From: Bacilli bacterium
GTDB lineage: Bacteria > Bacillota > Bacilli > Paenibacillales > NBRC-103111
Length of the DNA stretch: 52,004 bases
Assembly: GCA_028287395.1 (NCBI GenBank)
Contig: JAQBPR010000025.1
Span: forward strand, 1-52,004
Reading direction: 5' to 3'
Positions 27,657-35,934 of this stretch are shown here, one piece after another. Position 1 is the first letter of the stretch; every line of letters starts with the position of its first letter. Both the position numbers and the translations under genes were made by a program. The notes under the pieces are model-generated. The model had not been told where the DNA came from. It was given only the letters and a program-made list of their open reading frames with translations, and did not search any database.

Positions 27657-27776
27657 CCCTTTAAGTTCGATGGTAGCCTTTTAAGCAGCAAAATGCAAAG
27701 GGATCTGTTAAAAATAAGCGGTTGATTTTCTTTTTCCTCTATGATATTATTACTCATGCTTCTCAGATGCCGCCTG

Positions 27777-27782
27777 TATAAT
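27777..27782 (+). promoter_or_regulatory. Probable -10 element of the tRNA-Arg gene
   Basis: TATAAT 29 bases ahead of the tRNA 5' end, preceded by TG. I see no good -35 at 16-18 bases upstream. Confidence 0.4.
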
Positions 27783-27810
27783 CAGTAGCAAAATGCTCCA
27801 AAACTTATGT

Positions 27811-27884
27811 GTCTCAGTAGCTCAGCTGGATAGAGCAACGCTCTTCTAAGGCGTCGGTCCGGGGTTCGAATCCCTGCTGGGACG
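27811..27884 (+). tRNA. tRNA-Arg (anticodon TCT)
   Basis: A full cloverleaf folds by eye. The acceptor GTCTCAG pairs with CTGGGAC (one G-U), the D arm is AGCTCAGCTGGATAGAGC, and the anticodon stem ACGCT/GGCGT encloses the loop CTTCTAA with anticodon TCT. The T arm is CGGGG-TTCGAAT-CCCTG. The discriminator base is G and no CCA is encoded. It decodes AGA. It is the only RNA gene of this kind in the window. Confidence 0.96.
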
Positions 27885-27897
27885 TTAAAAAAACCTT

Positions 27898-27945
27898 AAG
27901 GGGCTGTCTCAAAAGTGGATAAATCTACTTTTGAGACAGCCCCTT
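27898..27945. repeat. Long palindrome between tRNA-Arg and the che operon (terminator, IS-end-like)
   Basis: Near-perfect inverted repeat with about 22-base arms starting AAGGGGCTGTCTCAAAAGT and a two-base loop. It lies between convergent units (tRNA-Arg on plus, luxR-type gene on minus) and can act as a bidirectional terminator. The arm sequence GGGCTGTCTCAAAA resembles terminal inverted repeats of some insertion sequences, so it may be a miniature element or two abutting IS ends. No transposase is present. Confidence 0.75.
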
Positions 27946-27961
27946 TGGGTACGTGGGAAAA

Positions 27962-28348
27962 TCAGCGAAATATCCAGATGAGATCTATGCCAAATAATTG
28001 AAAATACATTATACGAATCAGGTTCGCTGATGCGGAAATTATCATCTCATTGGCTCTAATAAACGGACTCAGCGGCTCTACCGCACCGTTTAATTTTCCG
28101 CTTATCCCAAGGGGCATCATCTCTAATATCATTAAAGAGAGCAGCTTTCTAACCGATCTCGCGCCTATTTTGTTCATAATGTTGACAATATGGTTTTTTA
28201 CAGTTTTTTCACTGATCATGCAATGTGTAGCAATTTGTTGATTGCTATAACCATTCAATGCAATTAAACAAAAAATTCCACCTTGTAGACGTGTTAATTT
28301 ATGTTTGTACACAAATTCGCTTACGTCATCATAGGTTTGATTAAACAT
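27962..28348 (-). CDS. LuxR-type HTH protein without a receiver domain
   Basis: 128 residues. Residues about 15-75 form a LuxR/GerE helix-turn-helix (LTRLQGGIFCLIALNGYSNQQIA, then SEKTVKNHIVNIMNKIGA). There is no phosphoacceptor domain, so regulation must come from elsewhere. The C-terminal 50 residues are hydrophobic (IISASANLIRIMYFQLFGIDLIWIF) and may bind a membrane or a partner. GGGGGG lies ahead of the ATG. It is the last gene of the MCP-CheW-CheA unit, 67 bases after cheA with no terminator between, so it is the natural candidate output of that system (inference). Confidence 0.8.
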   Translation of the reverse strand: MFNQTYDDVSEFVYKHKLTRLQGGIFCLIALNGYSNQQIATHCMISEKTVKNHIVNIMNKIGARSVRKLLSLMILEMMPLGISGKLNGAVEPLSPFIRANEMIISASANLIRIMYFQLFGIDLIWIFR

Positions 28349-28415
28349 GAATATTAAATCCCCCCAGTTTCACGATTTTGATGACCATCTAGAAATTGGT
28401 TACATATTTTAGAAA

Positions 28416-30986
28416 TTAATGCGCATATAACAAGTTTTCTGATTCCAGCCTTACTATCGCCTCTAGGTTGAGTAAAATTATAAATTGCTGATCTTTTTTG
28501 TAAATTCCGTCGACAAAATCTGCTTGTCGCAATACATGATTCGGCGAATCTTCAAATTCAGTATCAGAGAATCGAGTCACTTCCGAAACTTTGTCTACCA
28601 TCAGACCTACCTCGTGACCCAAAACCTCACAAACTATAATACGAGACTTTGAAGAGGTGCTTGTCGGAGCCATACCTAAGCTGTGCCTTAAATCATATAC
28701 AGGCAACAAAATGCCTCTTAAATTAATCATACCCAGAACATATGCTGAAACGGATACGAGTGAATGGATAACGGGCACAGGGATAATTTCCTTCACCTTA
28801 TTGATATGAAGTCCGAATATGGTGTCGGCTAATTGAAAAGTTACATATTTTTTATTCCTGGCTTCAAGTTGAGCTTCCTCTCTATAATCTAATAGTTTAT
28901 TCTCATAGGAAGCCCCTGCCTCTCGGGCGATGGCTCCAACATCTAAAATATGCGCGACATGACCATCTCCAAGAATAGTCGATCCTGCGATATAAGGCAC
29001 GTTTCCTACATATTTCCCAAGTGGTTTGATCACAATCTCTTGATTACCTATCGTTTGATCAACCACTAAGCAGACGCGTTTATCAGCAAAGCCTGCAATG
29101 ACGACGAACAAGCGATCCTTCTTTTGTTCTATATCTTGCTGCACATTCAGTTTACTATGCAAACGAACCAGCGGCAGGACCTTTTCCCGAAACATACAGA
29201 CCTCTTTCCCTTGTATTAAGCGCACATCAGCTGCTTGCAAGCGAAAAATTTCAATGACATTAACCAAAGGAATGGCAAATGTAGTCGTTCCAAGCTTTAT
29301 AAGCAGCGACTGTATAATAGCCAGTGTCAAAGGCAATTTTATCGTGAATACAGTGCCTTCATTCCTTGTTGTTTCAATATCAATTACACCATTTATCTTT
29401 TCTATATGCGACTTCACTATGTCCATGCCAACGCCTCGTCCAGATAAATCCGTAACTTGGTTTGCCGTGGAGAAACCCGAACGAAAAATAAGAAAAATCA
29501 GCTCTTTTTCCGTCATTCGAGCAATTTCCTCTTCGGTTGCATATCCTTTGCGCAAAGTCATTTCCTTGACTTTATCTGTATCTATGCCTCGTCCATCATC
29601 GGCTATGGTAATGACGATCATATTCCCTTGATGGCTTGCCTTGAGTAAAATGACTCCTTTGCGGGATTTCCCTAAGCGTTCACGCTCTTCGGGATTCTCA
29701 AGACCATGATCGGCTGAATTTCGCAGAATATGAATGAGGGGATCACTTAATTCCTCAATCAAGGTACGATCCAATTCCGTATCTTTTCCTTCAATGATTA
29801 ATTCAATCTCTTTATTCGCTTTTTGTGCCAAATCGCGAATTAAGCGTGGAAAACGCCCAAATAAATGCTCGATCGGCAGCATACGAGTCTTCATCATGCC
29901 ATCCTGCAGATCACCAATAACTCTATCCAAATGATTGGCAATGTCATTCATCAGCACGATATTTCCATTGTTTTTGAATTGTTCATTTAATTTATTACGG
30001 ACATCACGAAGTCTTGTATTATCGATGATCAATTCGCCGACTAAATTAAGCAAGCCCTCTAAACGTTCCACATCGACTCGCACAGTATGCGATACCTGCG
30101 CATGCGCCTTCGTTTCCATTTCAACTGACCTTTTTATTTCCGTTTCATCACTCGGTACGTGATCGATTACATCGATTGTTGATTCTTCATCGAAGGCAGC
30201 TAAATTCTGCAATGTGATGCTTTGGATATCAAACGTATCAATCTGGGAAATCTGATTAATCGTTTGAATGACCTCTTCATGCTTAGCTTTCGTAATAAGC
30301 GCACAATTTATATTTTCATATAATGATTCTTCTTTTTCTGACAGCTCCAACTCCGGGGAGAAACAAACAATTTCACCTTGTTCCTTTAATTTATTATGCA
30401 CGAGCGTTGCCCGCACATATTTCATATGTTCTGCCATAGACAATCGAATATAAATAGCCCAAGCATTATATCCGCTTGCAAGTGCGTCTTGTATCCTTTG
30501 TTTCTGCTCTTCATTAAAGGCCATAATTAATGCGGACGCATTCTTATGTGCAACGTTTTCAGGTGAAGTATCTTTCGAAGCAGATGAATAACCATCAGCA
30601 TAAATTCGAACTTCTTCCAATCGCTGCAATAGAGACTGTGTATCATTTTCGAGCATGACTCCACCAAGAATGGATTGACGAAGCTGTTTAATGTAATCAA
30701 CACAATCAAAAATGATATTAAATAATTCCGAGGTTGCTTGCAGATGTCCGTTCCGTAACAAATCAAACACACTTTCCATTTGATGGGTAAGCTCTTTCAG
30801 CCTTTCGAATCCCATTGCCGCGGAAGAGCCTTTTAAGGTATGGGCTGCACGAAAAATTTTTTCGATGGTATCGTCCTTTGCTCCATTGCTTTCAAGCGAT
30901 AACAAAGCATCATCCAAATATTGCAGTTGCTCGTCCATTTCATCCAAAAAAACACCTAAATAAGCGGAATTGTGAGATTCAACCAT
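28416..30986 (-). CDS. cheA: Chemotaxis-type histidine kinase CheA with an extra C-terminal CheW domain
   Basis: 856 residues. The HPt domain has the phosphorylation site His49 (FRAAHTLKGSSAAMGF). A P2-like regulator-binding region follows at about 150-265, then the dimerisation helices (about 300-365). The ATPase has the N box (NSADHGLENPEER), G1 (DDGRGID) and G2 (SGRGVGMDIVKS). A regular CheW-like P5 domain (about 560-695) is followed by a second CheW-like domain (about 710-850, YVTFQLADTIFGLHINKVKEI). The fused second CheW is unusual. Neighbours are CheW and an MCP; there is no CheY, CheB, CheR, CheC or CheD nearby. The phosphoryl acceptor is therefore unknown. Confidence 0.93.
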   Translation of the reverse strand: MVESHNSAYLGVFLDEMDEQLQYLDDALLSLESNGAKDDTIEKIFRAAHTLKGSSAAMGFERLKELTHQMESVFDLLRNGHLQATSELFNIIFDCVDYIKQLRQSILGGVMLENDTQSLLQRLEEVRIYADGYSSASKDTSPENVAHKNASALIMAFNEEQKQRIQDALASGYNAWAIYIRLSMAEHMKYVRATLVHNKLKEQGEIVCFSPELELSEKEESLYENINCALITKAKHEEVIQTINQISQIDTFDIQSITLQNLAAFDEESTIDVIDHVPSDETEIKRSVEMETKAHAQVSHTVRVDVERLEGLLNLVGELIIDNTRLRDVRNKLNEQFKNNGNIVLMNDIANHLDRVIGDLQDGMMKTRMLPIEHLFGRFPRLIRDLAQKANKEIELIIEGKDTELDRTLIEELSDPLIHILRNSADHGLENPEERERLGKSRKGVILLKASHQGNMIVITIADDGRGIDTDKVKEMTLRKGYATEEEIARMTEKELIFLIFRSGFSTANQVTDLSGRGVGMDIVKSHIEKINGVIDIETTRNEGTVFTIKLPLTLAIIQSLLIKLGTTTFAIPLVNVIEIFRLQAADVRLIQGKEVCMFREKVLPLVRLHSKLNVQQDIEQKKDRLFVVIAGFADKRVCLVVDQTIGNQEIVIKPLGKYVGNVPYIAGSTILGDGHVAHILDVGAIAREAGASYENKLLDYREEAQLEARNKKYVTFQLADTIFGLHINKVKEIIPVPVIHSLVSVSAYVLGMINLRGILLPVYDLRHSLGMAPTSTSSKSRIIVCEVLGHEVGLMVDKVSEVTRFSDTEFEDSPNHVLRQADFVDGIYKKDQQFIILLNLEAIVRLESENLLYAH

Positions 30987-31008
30987 GGTCCTTCACCCCC
31001 AGTTACCT

Positions 31009-31437
31009 TTATGCTTCGCCAAACAAGCGATCAATGTTAAGAATACTTACCAGTCCATCTTGATTTTGTCCTATACCATCAATAAACTGAGCACTAAATG
31101 TCTCATTTGTTTCCGGAGGGGGCTGAATATCATTGAAAGAGGTCACTTTATCTACTGCATCCACAATGATTCCAGTTCCCTCATGCTGGAATTGCACGAC
31201 GACGATGCGCGTTAGTTTTCCAATAGGCGTTTCAGGAATACCGAATCTCCTGCACATACTCACTATAGGCACGATCTTGCCGCGCAAATTGATGACCCCT
31301 TTGATATAAGGCTTGCTGTTGGGCAATTCCGTGATATGCTCCATTTTAATAATTTCATTGATATCATGAATATTAAATGCATGTCGCTCGTTTCCAAGGC
31401 GAGTTACGATATATTGATCTGGGTTAGCTACCAGCAT
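31009..31437 (-). CDS. cheW: CheW-like coupling protein
   Basis: A 142-residue single CheW domain: YIVTRLGNERHAFNIHDINEII at the start, then the conserved core GVINLRGKIVPIVSM and GIIVDAVDKVTSF. It links the MCP to the CheA kinase at the membrane. Start ATG behind GTAGGGATG. It is 22 bases upstream of cheA and 13 bases downstream of the MCP gene, so the three are one transcript. The gene symbol denotes the family, not proven motility control. Confidence 0.92.
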   Translation of the reverse strand: MLVANPDQYIVTRLGNERHAFNIHDINEIIKMEHITELPNSKPYIKGVINLRGKIVPIVSMCRRFGIPETPIGKLTRIVVVQFQHEGTGIIVDAVDKVTSFNDIQPPPETNETFSAQFIDGIGQNQDGLVSILNIDRLFGEA

Positions 31438-31450
31438 TTACATCCCTACC

Positions 31451-33022
31451 TTACACTTTGAATGTGGAAACAGAGTAGTTCAATTCATCAGCTAATTTAG
31501 CCAGCATTTGAGAAGACGAAGCGGTTTCTTCCGCAGCCGCTGCCGACTCTTGACTTGCTGCCGCTATCGACTCAATGGAACGAAGCACTTCATTTGATTG
31601 TGCCGATTGCTGCTCACACGCTGCCGCAATGCCGGTAATTTGTTGTGTCGATTCGTTCACAAGAATAACAATGCCTTCGATCAATACCCCGGTCTTATCC
31701 GATAACGATGAAGCCTCACTCACCGCTTGGACACTTAACACCGTATTTTGCTGCATCCCGCGAATGATATGGGCAATTTGCTTTGTCGCTTCACTGCTTC
31801 GTTCCGCAAGCTTGCGAACCTCATCCGCAACGACGGCAAAACCGCGCCCTTGCTCCCCTGCTCGAGCAGCCTCGATCGCAGCATTTAATGCAAGGAGATT
31901 CGTCTGTTCCGCTATTTCGTCAATGACTTCAATAATTTCACCAATCTTTTGTGAATCCTGTTCAAGAAGCTCCATTTTTTCCGATAATTTATTCATGCCA
32001 AGGCTGGAATCCTTAACTGCTTTGCCGCCATCCTCTGCGCCCTGCTTGGTTTGTCTGGATAACTCTGAAACCTGCTCCGCATTTTTCGCAACGTCATCAA
32101 TCGCTCTCACAAGATCTTGCGTGAGCTCATTCATTGACTGCGCTGCTTGCGCTTGGGATTCACTACCGCTGGCAATTTGCTCGGTTGTAGCTGAAATTTC
32201 TTGCGAGGCAGATGCAACATTTTGAGCTGATTCAATCGTCGCGCCAATCAATTTCCTTAAGCTTGCAATCATTTCATTGACAGCAGCAGCAAGCCTGCCA
32301 AATTCGTCGCGACTTTTAATATGTATATTTTCTCTAAGATCTCCACTCGCTATCTTGACCATTAGTGATAGCAATCTCGATACGGAACCGACGATGCCCT
32401 GTGAGATGATTAGAGCAAGCGTGACGGCAATAATAACAGCGACAACAGCACAGATGATGATAACAGTACGTCCTGATGTATAGTTAGTTAGAATCGTATC
32501 AATGCTTGTTTGTGCCTCTTTATCATTCTTCACAACCAATTCGTCCGCTGCATCAATCGCTTTTTGCAAATCGGGAAGTGAAGCAGTCATGAGCTTATAG
32601 CCATTAATATTATCGTTTTTCAATGCCAATTGGACAATATCGGGAATTTTAGCTTCATAGGTTTCGATGCTTTTTTTAAACGTATCTAGAACCAATTTTT
32701 CGTCAGTTGCTAGGGGGAGCGTTTCATAAGTCTTTACAACTTCTGTAAGTTTCACTTGATCCTGCTCAATATTTTTTTGAAGATTGCCATTTTGAACATC
32801 GTCTGTTTCCACAAGAAGCTTCAATAAATCCCCACTGAGTTTAAAAAGATTTGACTGTAAAGACCCTGAGTTTTCTAACCCGGGGATAGTGTTATCTCGT
32901 ATGTTCCCTGATTCGCTACCCATCGTACTCATCTTATTCATTGAAATTAAACTGATTGCAGCAAGTAAAGCCACTATGATTAAAAAACTGCCCAACAATT
33001 TTGTCCGAATATTTAATTTCAT
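31451..33022 (-). CDS. Methyl-accepting chemotaxis protein
   Basis: A 523-residue transmembrane receptor. TM1 ([20 protein letters not shown], about 9-28) and TM2 (about 186-208, [20 protein letters not shown]) enclose an outward four-helix-bundle-type sensor domain. A HAMP domain (about 209-262) and a long cytoplasmic signalling helix pair follow, with the hairpin tip [20 protein letters not shown] and [14 protein letters not shown]. Glutamine/glutamate pairs suitable for methylation flank the tip. No MCP methylase is encoded nearby. It is the first gene of the operon and is preceded by more than 500 bases without a gene. Confidence 0.95.
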   Translation of the reverse strand: MKLNIRTKLLGSFLIIVALLAAISLISMNKMSTMGSESGNIRDNTIPGLENSGSLQSNLFKLSGDLLKLLVETDDVQNGNLQKNIEQDQVKLTEVVKTYETLPLATDEKLVLDTFKKSIETYEAKIPDIVQLALKNDNINGYKLMTASLPDLQKAIDAADELVVKNDKEAQTSIDTILTNYTSGRTVIIICAVVAVIIAVTLALIISQGIVGSVSRLLSLMVKIASGDLRENIHIKSRDEFGRLAAAVNEMIASLRKLIGATIESAQNVASASQEISATTEQIASGSESQAQAAQSMNELTQDLVRAIDDVAKNAEQVSELSRQTKQGAEDGGKAVKDSSLGMNKLSEKMELLEQDSQKIGEIIEVIDEIAEQTNLLALNAAIEAARAGEQGRGFAVVADEVRKLAERSSEATKQIAHIIRGMQQNTVLSVQAVSEASSLSDKTGVLIEGIVILVNESTQQITGIAAACEQQSAQSNEVLRSIESIAAASQESAAAAEETASSSQMLAKLADELNYSVSTFKV

Positions 33023-33584
33023 CTAAAACACTCCCTTTATCTAGTTTGTTGGAAGCAATTGAATTGTTTCTCCCATGTAGTAGAGTAAGGCTTATTAGGT
33101 AGCCTTATGCTCTATTACATTTTCTTTAAATAAGCATATAAATACTATTCGTTTGCTTCCTCCTTCTGCTATAACGTTTATGTAAAGCTCATGCCTTAAT
33201 GAAATGATCATTTTGTCGATCGCGGTTTCTTTAAGAACATGAGGAAAATGTTTTATAGAATCTCATTGATGCTTCCCCTGATTTTAAAAACACCTTTTTG
33301 ACCATGACTAAATTCCTGTTAAACTATACCTGTTGCTACAAAATCTAATGAATAAATAAATAAAACAATTTCCCTTTTTCATTCGTATAATGTAAATAAA
33401 GCAAAAAAGATTTTAGAAATAATACATTACATTTTCGAAGCAAATGATCAAAGATTAGATGTTTATGCCTATACTGAAATAAACATCAATATCAACTCCA
33501 AAAAAAACAGTGAATATTATGATTCAAAGGATTAAAATGGAAATAGAGTGAGCGATGAGAAATAAACAAAATATGTATGTAATA
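33023..33584. other. AT-rich region without a gene, containing a leader hairpin
   Basis: 562 bases upstream of the MCP gene. On the minus strand GTAATAGAGCATAAGGCT pairs with AGCCTTACTCTACTAC (33118-33077, two-base bulge, eight-base loop) about 55 bases before the MCP start. A strong AGGAGG without a following start lies near 33160. No sigma-D-type promoter or cyclic-di-GMP riboswitch core is visible. The rest is AT-rich and shows nothing I can assign. Confidence 0.5.
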
Positions 33585-33797
33585 TTAATTCATAAGCGGA
33601 TCTTCATTAATGTCGAGTTCTTGTGAAATCAGTTCTCGATAACGTTTTCCCGGTCTAATGCCGTAAAGAATTTCCGTAAAGCGGTTTTCGGGAATCCTTA
33701 CATACTTACAAAACTCTTTTTGCAATATTTTGCGATCAAGCAGCGCTTTCTTGACTGAAATGCCAAACTCAGTCAATGTATGCTTCTGTTTTCTCAA
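33585..33797 (-). CDS. Small phage-type HTH protein
   Basis: 70 residues, TTG start nine to ten bases after GAGGG. The sequence TEFGISVKKALLDRKILQKEFCKYVRIPENRFTEILYG is a compact Xre-like helix-turn-helix of a type common next to phage and element repressors. It is divergent from the repressor gene at 34013. A promoter whose spacer is a near-palindromic operator lies ahead of it. Function inferred as Cro-like or accessory regulator. No other phage genes are present. Confidence 0.7.
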   Translation of the reverse strand: MRKQKHTLTEFGISVKKALLDRKILQKEFCKYVRIPENRFTEILYGIRPGKRYRELISQELDINEDPLMN

Positions 33798-33897
33798 TTT
33801 TTCGAACCCTCAATGGTTCATGCTCATTCGAGCAATTTAAGATTTCTATTTCATGATTATTTCTATTTTCTATAATATTTAATTGCCCTGCACTCAT

Positions 33898-33948
33898 ATT
33901 ATATCTGTTTTAAGATATAGTCAACATTTTAATTACCTTAACAGATAT
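33898..33948 (-). promoter_or_regulatory. Operator-promoter region between the divergent HTH genes
   Basis: Minus-strand TTGACT (33924-33919) and TATAAT (33903-33898) with a 15-base spacer made up of the near-palindrome ATATCTGTTTTAAGATAT (33901-33918). A second, inverted copy of ATATCTGTT lies at 33940-33948. Paired sites like this suggest repressor binding that shuts the small HTH gene. Confidence 0.55.
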
Positions 33949-34012
33949 TTTTTGGAGATTATCACATTATTTATATTTTTAATATTTTAATATAAAAGGA
34001 AGGAAGAACCGT

Positions 34013-34420
34013 ATGGAGACAATCGGAAAAAGGTTCAAATATCTCCGAAAGCTAGCGGGAATCAATCAGCTAGATTTTGCACGCGCAATAGGTTTATCTC
34101 AAGGCAGATTAAGTGATATAGAGAGTAACCATAATAAGCCATCTGCAGATACGTTAATATCTGTTATGGAATATTTCGGAGCAAGTACTGATTGGCTGCT
34201 TCTAGGTTTAGGTCCAAGTCCGACTCGTATACGGTTAGCATCTGATTTCGAAAAAGAAAATGAAGAGGTTAAAGAACCCCTTACATGGAATGAAGAATTT
34301 CTCAAGCTAATACATCAGCTTAGTGATGAGGAAAAGCATGGGATACTGAACTTCATTCAATTTACCATTATGAATAGATCCGCTTATTCTCAGCTAAGCA
34401 AGCATCGGCCCCTTATTTAA
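34013..34420 (+). CDS. Xre-family transcriptional repressor
   Basis: 135 residues. N-terminal HTH_3 domain (about 5-60): IGKRFKYLRKLAGINQLDFARAIGLSQGRLSDIES, then DTLISVMEYFGASTDWLLLG, the standard end of this domain. The C-terminal 60 residues are helical and unassigned; they could serve for dimerisation. AGGAAGG precedes the ATG. It is divergent from the small HTH gene with paired operators between them, as in phage or conjugative-element switches. It may be a remnant of such an element (inference). Confidence 0.88.
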   Translation: METIGKRFKYLRKLAGINQLDFARAIGLSQGRLSDIESNHNKPSADTLISVMEYFGASTDWLLLGLGPSPTRIRLASDFEKENEEVKEPLTWNEEFLKLIHQLSDEEKHGILNFIQFTIMNRSAYSQLSKHRPLI

Positions 34421-34513
34421 CACTTTGATACATTAAGCAGAAGTCAAGTCATCGGCCTTTATTGCAGGAAAATTTTAGAATATGTCGAAACTTAAGGAAG
34501 TATGGATTTAGCC

Positions 34514-34531
34514 ATTCCTTATGTAAGGAAT
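34514..34531 (+). terminator. Short hairpin after the repressor gene
   Basis: Perfect seven-base stem ATTCCTT/AAGGAAT with a four-base loop in the gap before the DUF2238 gene. No T-run follows, so it may be a weak terminator or an operator. Confidence 0.35.
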
Positions 34532-34562
34532 CATAACTTACTTTAAATCTTATCCTGGGGGA

Positions 34563-35237
34563 ATGGTAACTTTGTCAGTATTAGCGCATAATCAAGAAAA
34601 GAAAAGGGTAACGAATGAAGCTGAAATTAAAAATTTCAAACAAAATAAATTTTTACAGCTGTTGCTTTTCGTTTATGCTTTATTTTCCATTTTATTAGCT
34701 ATATCACCGACAGGTCGTTTTGATTGGTTTCTAGAAAATCTATTGATCGTTTTTTTTGTAAGCCTCTTGATTTTTACTTATCGTTATTTCAAATTTTCGA
34801 ATGCTTCTTATTTTTGGATAGCCGTTTTTATGATGTTACATACTTTTGGAGCTCATTATAACTATGTGGTCCCTTATGATAAATGGCTGTCAAGCTTGTC
34901 TAGTTATCCTCGTGATAATTTTGACCGTGTTGTTCATTTCTCCTTTGGGTTACTTATTTCCTATCCCGGATTTGAATTCCTCCGCAGAGTAGTAAGCGTT
35001 TCTAAGATTTGGGCCTATGTATTAACGGTGCTTGTTATTCTCTCCATGGGCGCTTTTTATGAATTAATTGAAATGTGGGTGGCGAATATTGTTTCACCGG
35101 GGCAAGGCGACATATTTCTTGGACTTCAGGGCGATCCATGGGATACACAGCATGATATGTCCTCTGCAATGTATGGAGCGATAATAGCAATGATTATTAC
35201 TGCATTAATCAGAACAAGATTAGTTGAGAAAGGATGA
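34563..35237 (+). CDS. DUF2238 (YjdF-type) membrane protein
   Basis: 224 residues with six to seven hydrophobic segments. Family features are HTFGAHYNYV, the conserved RDNFDRVVHFSFGLLISYP, GAFYELIEMW and the end segment GDPWDTQHDMSSAMYGA. The function of the family is not known. The ATG nearly touches GGGGGA, so the TTG three codons later, ten bases after GGGGG, may be the true start. It overlaps no gene and is followed closely by the GNAT gene. Confidence 0.85.
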   Translation: MVTLSVLAHNQEKKRVTNEAEIKNFKQNKFLQLLLFVYALFSILLAISPTGRFDWFLENLLIVFFVSLLIFTYRYFKFSNASYFWIAVFMMLHTFGAHYNYVVPYDKWLSSLSSYPRDNFDRVVHFSFGLLISYPGFEFLRRVVSVSKIWAYVLTVLVILSMGAFYELIEMWVANIVSPGQGDIFLGLQGDPWDTQHDMSSAMYGAIIAMIITALIRTRLVEKG

Positions 35238-35247
35238 GTGTTATTTC

Positions 35248-35679
35248 ATGTTGATTGATATTAAAAATAAGATTGATGAAGAGCCGATTAAAGAACTGTT
35301 TTCCTATTCCGTATTCCCTGATCCCGAAAACACGGAGATTGAAATCGCTGCCTATAAAGCAGACTCTAATCTAGAATTATTAGGTTATGAAGAAGCTAAT
35401 GACATTATTGGAATCGTTGGTTACGCGATGCACAAGGATAACCATATTGAAATTAAACATCTCGCCGTTGATCCTGAGAGTCGCGGAAATGGTTATGGGA
35501 GAGGTATTATTTTAGAATTAATTGAATTAAAGCAGCCCGCGGTCATCCATGCTGTCACAGATGAAGACGCTATTGATTTTTATCGGAATGTTGGTTTTAC
35601 CGTTACTAGCTTAGGAGTGAAGCAGCCTGGAGTAGAATTGTTCCAATGTTCCTACGAAGTGGAAATGGATGAGGAGTAA
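35248..35679 (+). CDS. GNAT-family N-acetyltransferase
   Basis: 143 residues from the ATG of MLIDIKNKIDEEPIKELF; the frame is open for eight more codons upstream from a TTG overlapping the preceding gene. The acetyl-CoA-binding motif A is HLAVDPESRGNGYGRGIILELIEL, with the R-G-N-G-x-G pyrophosphate loop, and the last strand pattern is EDAIDFYRNVGF. The substrate is unknown. The stop is followed in the same frame by DinB-family debris. Confidence 0.9.
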   Translation: MLIDIKNKIDEEPIKELFSYSVFPDPENTEIEIAAYKADSNLELLGYEEANDIIGIVGYAMHKDNHIEIKHLAVDPESRGNGYGRGIILELIELKQPAVIHAVTDEDAIDFYRNVGFTVTSLGVKQPGVELFQCSYEVEMDEE

Positions 35680-35856
35680 AAAAACGTAACCCGTGTATTT
35701 GAAAGCTGGGCTGAATCATTAGGATCTATCCAAGCAGAAGCAAATTTTAACATGTACGGATTATATCATTTGGTCGAGCATACAGGATATCATTTGGGAC
35801 AGATTGTGGACCGTACGCAGCGTTTAACTGCGAAACAAAATATGGAGAATAGGTGA
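35680..35856 (+). pseudogene. C-terminal remnant of a DinB-family protein
   Basis: Directly after the GNAT stop and in the same frame, about 58 codons translate to a segment containing FESWAESLGSIQAEAN and YGLYHLVEHTGYHLGQIVDRT. HLVEHTGYHLGQI is the typical C-terminal metal-ligand helix of DinB/DUF1572 proteins. There is no start codon in a suitable place and the N-terminal two thirds are missing. It is most likely left by a deletion that joined the GNAT gene to a former dinB-like gene. Confidence 0.75.
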
Positions 35857-35862
35857 ATTGCC

Positions 35863-35934
35863 ATGTCTCAACAAGACGAGAAATTCATTGAAGTATTCAA
35901 CAGCGGCGAAAATAAATTATCGTTGGGTACCTAA
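35863..35934 (+). pseudogene. Orphan 23-codon reading frame, probably a truncated gene start
   Basis: An ATG seven bases after AGGTG begins MSQQDEKFIEVFNSGENKL and ends after 23 codons inside the 3' end of the convergent HAD gene. It looks like the first codons of a gene whose remainder was lost. It could also be a small real gene. Confidence 0.35.

Noticed and set aside
29098..29631. A 177-codon frame opposite cheA
   Set aside because: Antisense shadow of the ATPase and CheW domains; no homology features.
31575..32225. A 216-codon frame opposite the MCP gene
   Set aside because: Antisense of the conserved signalling domain; low-complexity Ser/Cys/Ala composition and no ribosome binding site.
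33231..33305. 24-codon frame on the minus strand starting MVKKVFLKSGEASMRF
   Set aside because: A weak AGGA site lies upstream, but length and AT-rich context make chance likely; not listed as a gene.
33023..33310. Cyclic-di-GMP riboswitch before the MCP gene
   Set aside because: The conserved GGCAAACC, ACGCAAAGCC and tetraloop-receptor parts are not found.
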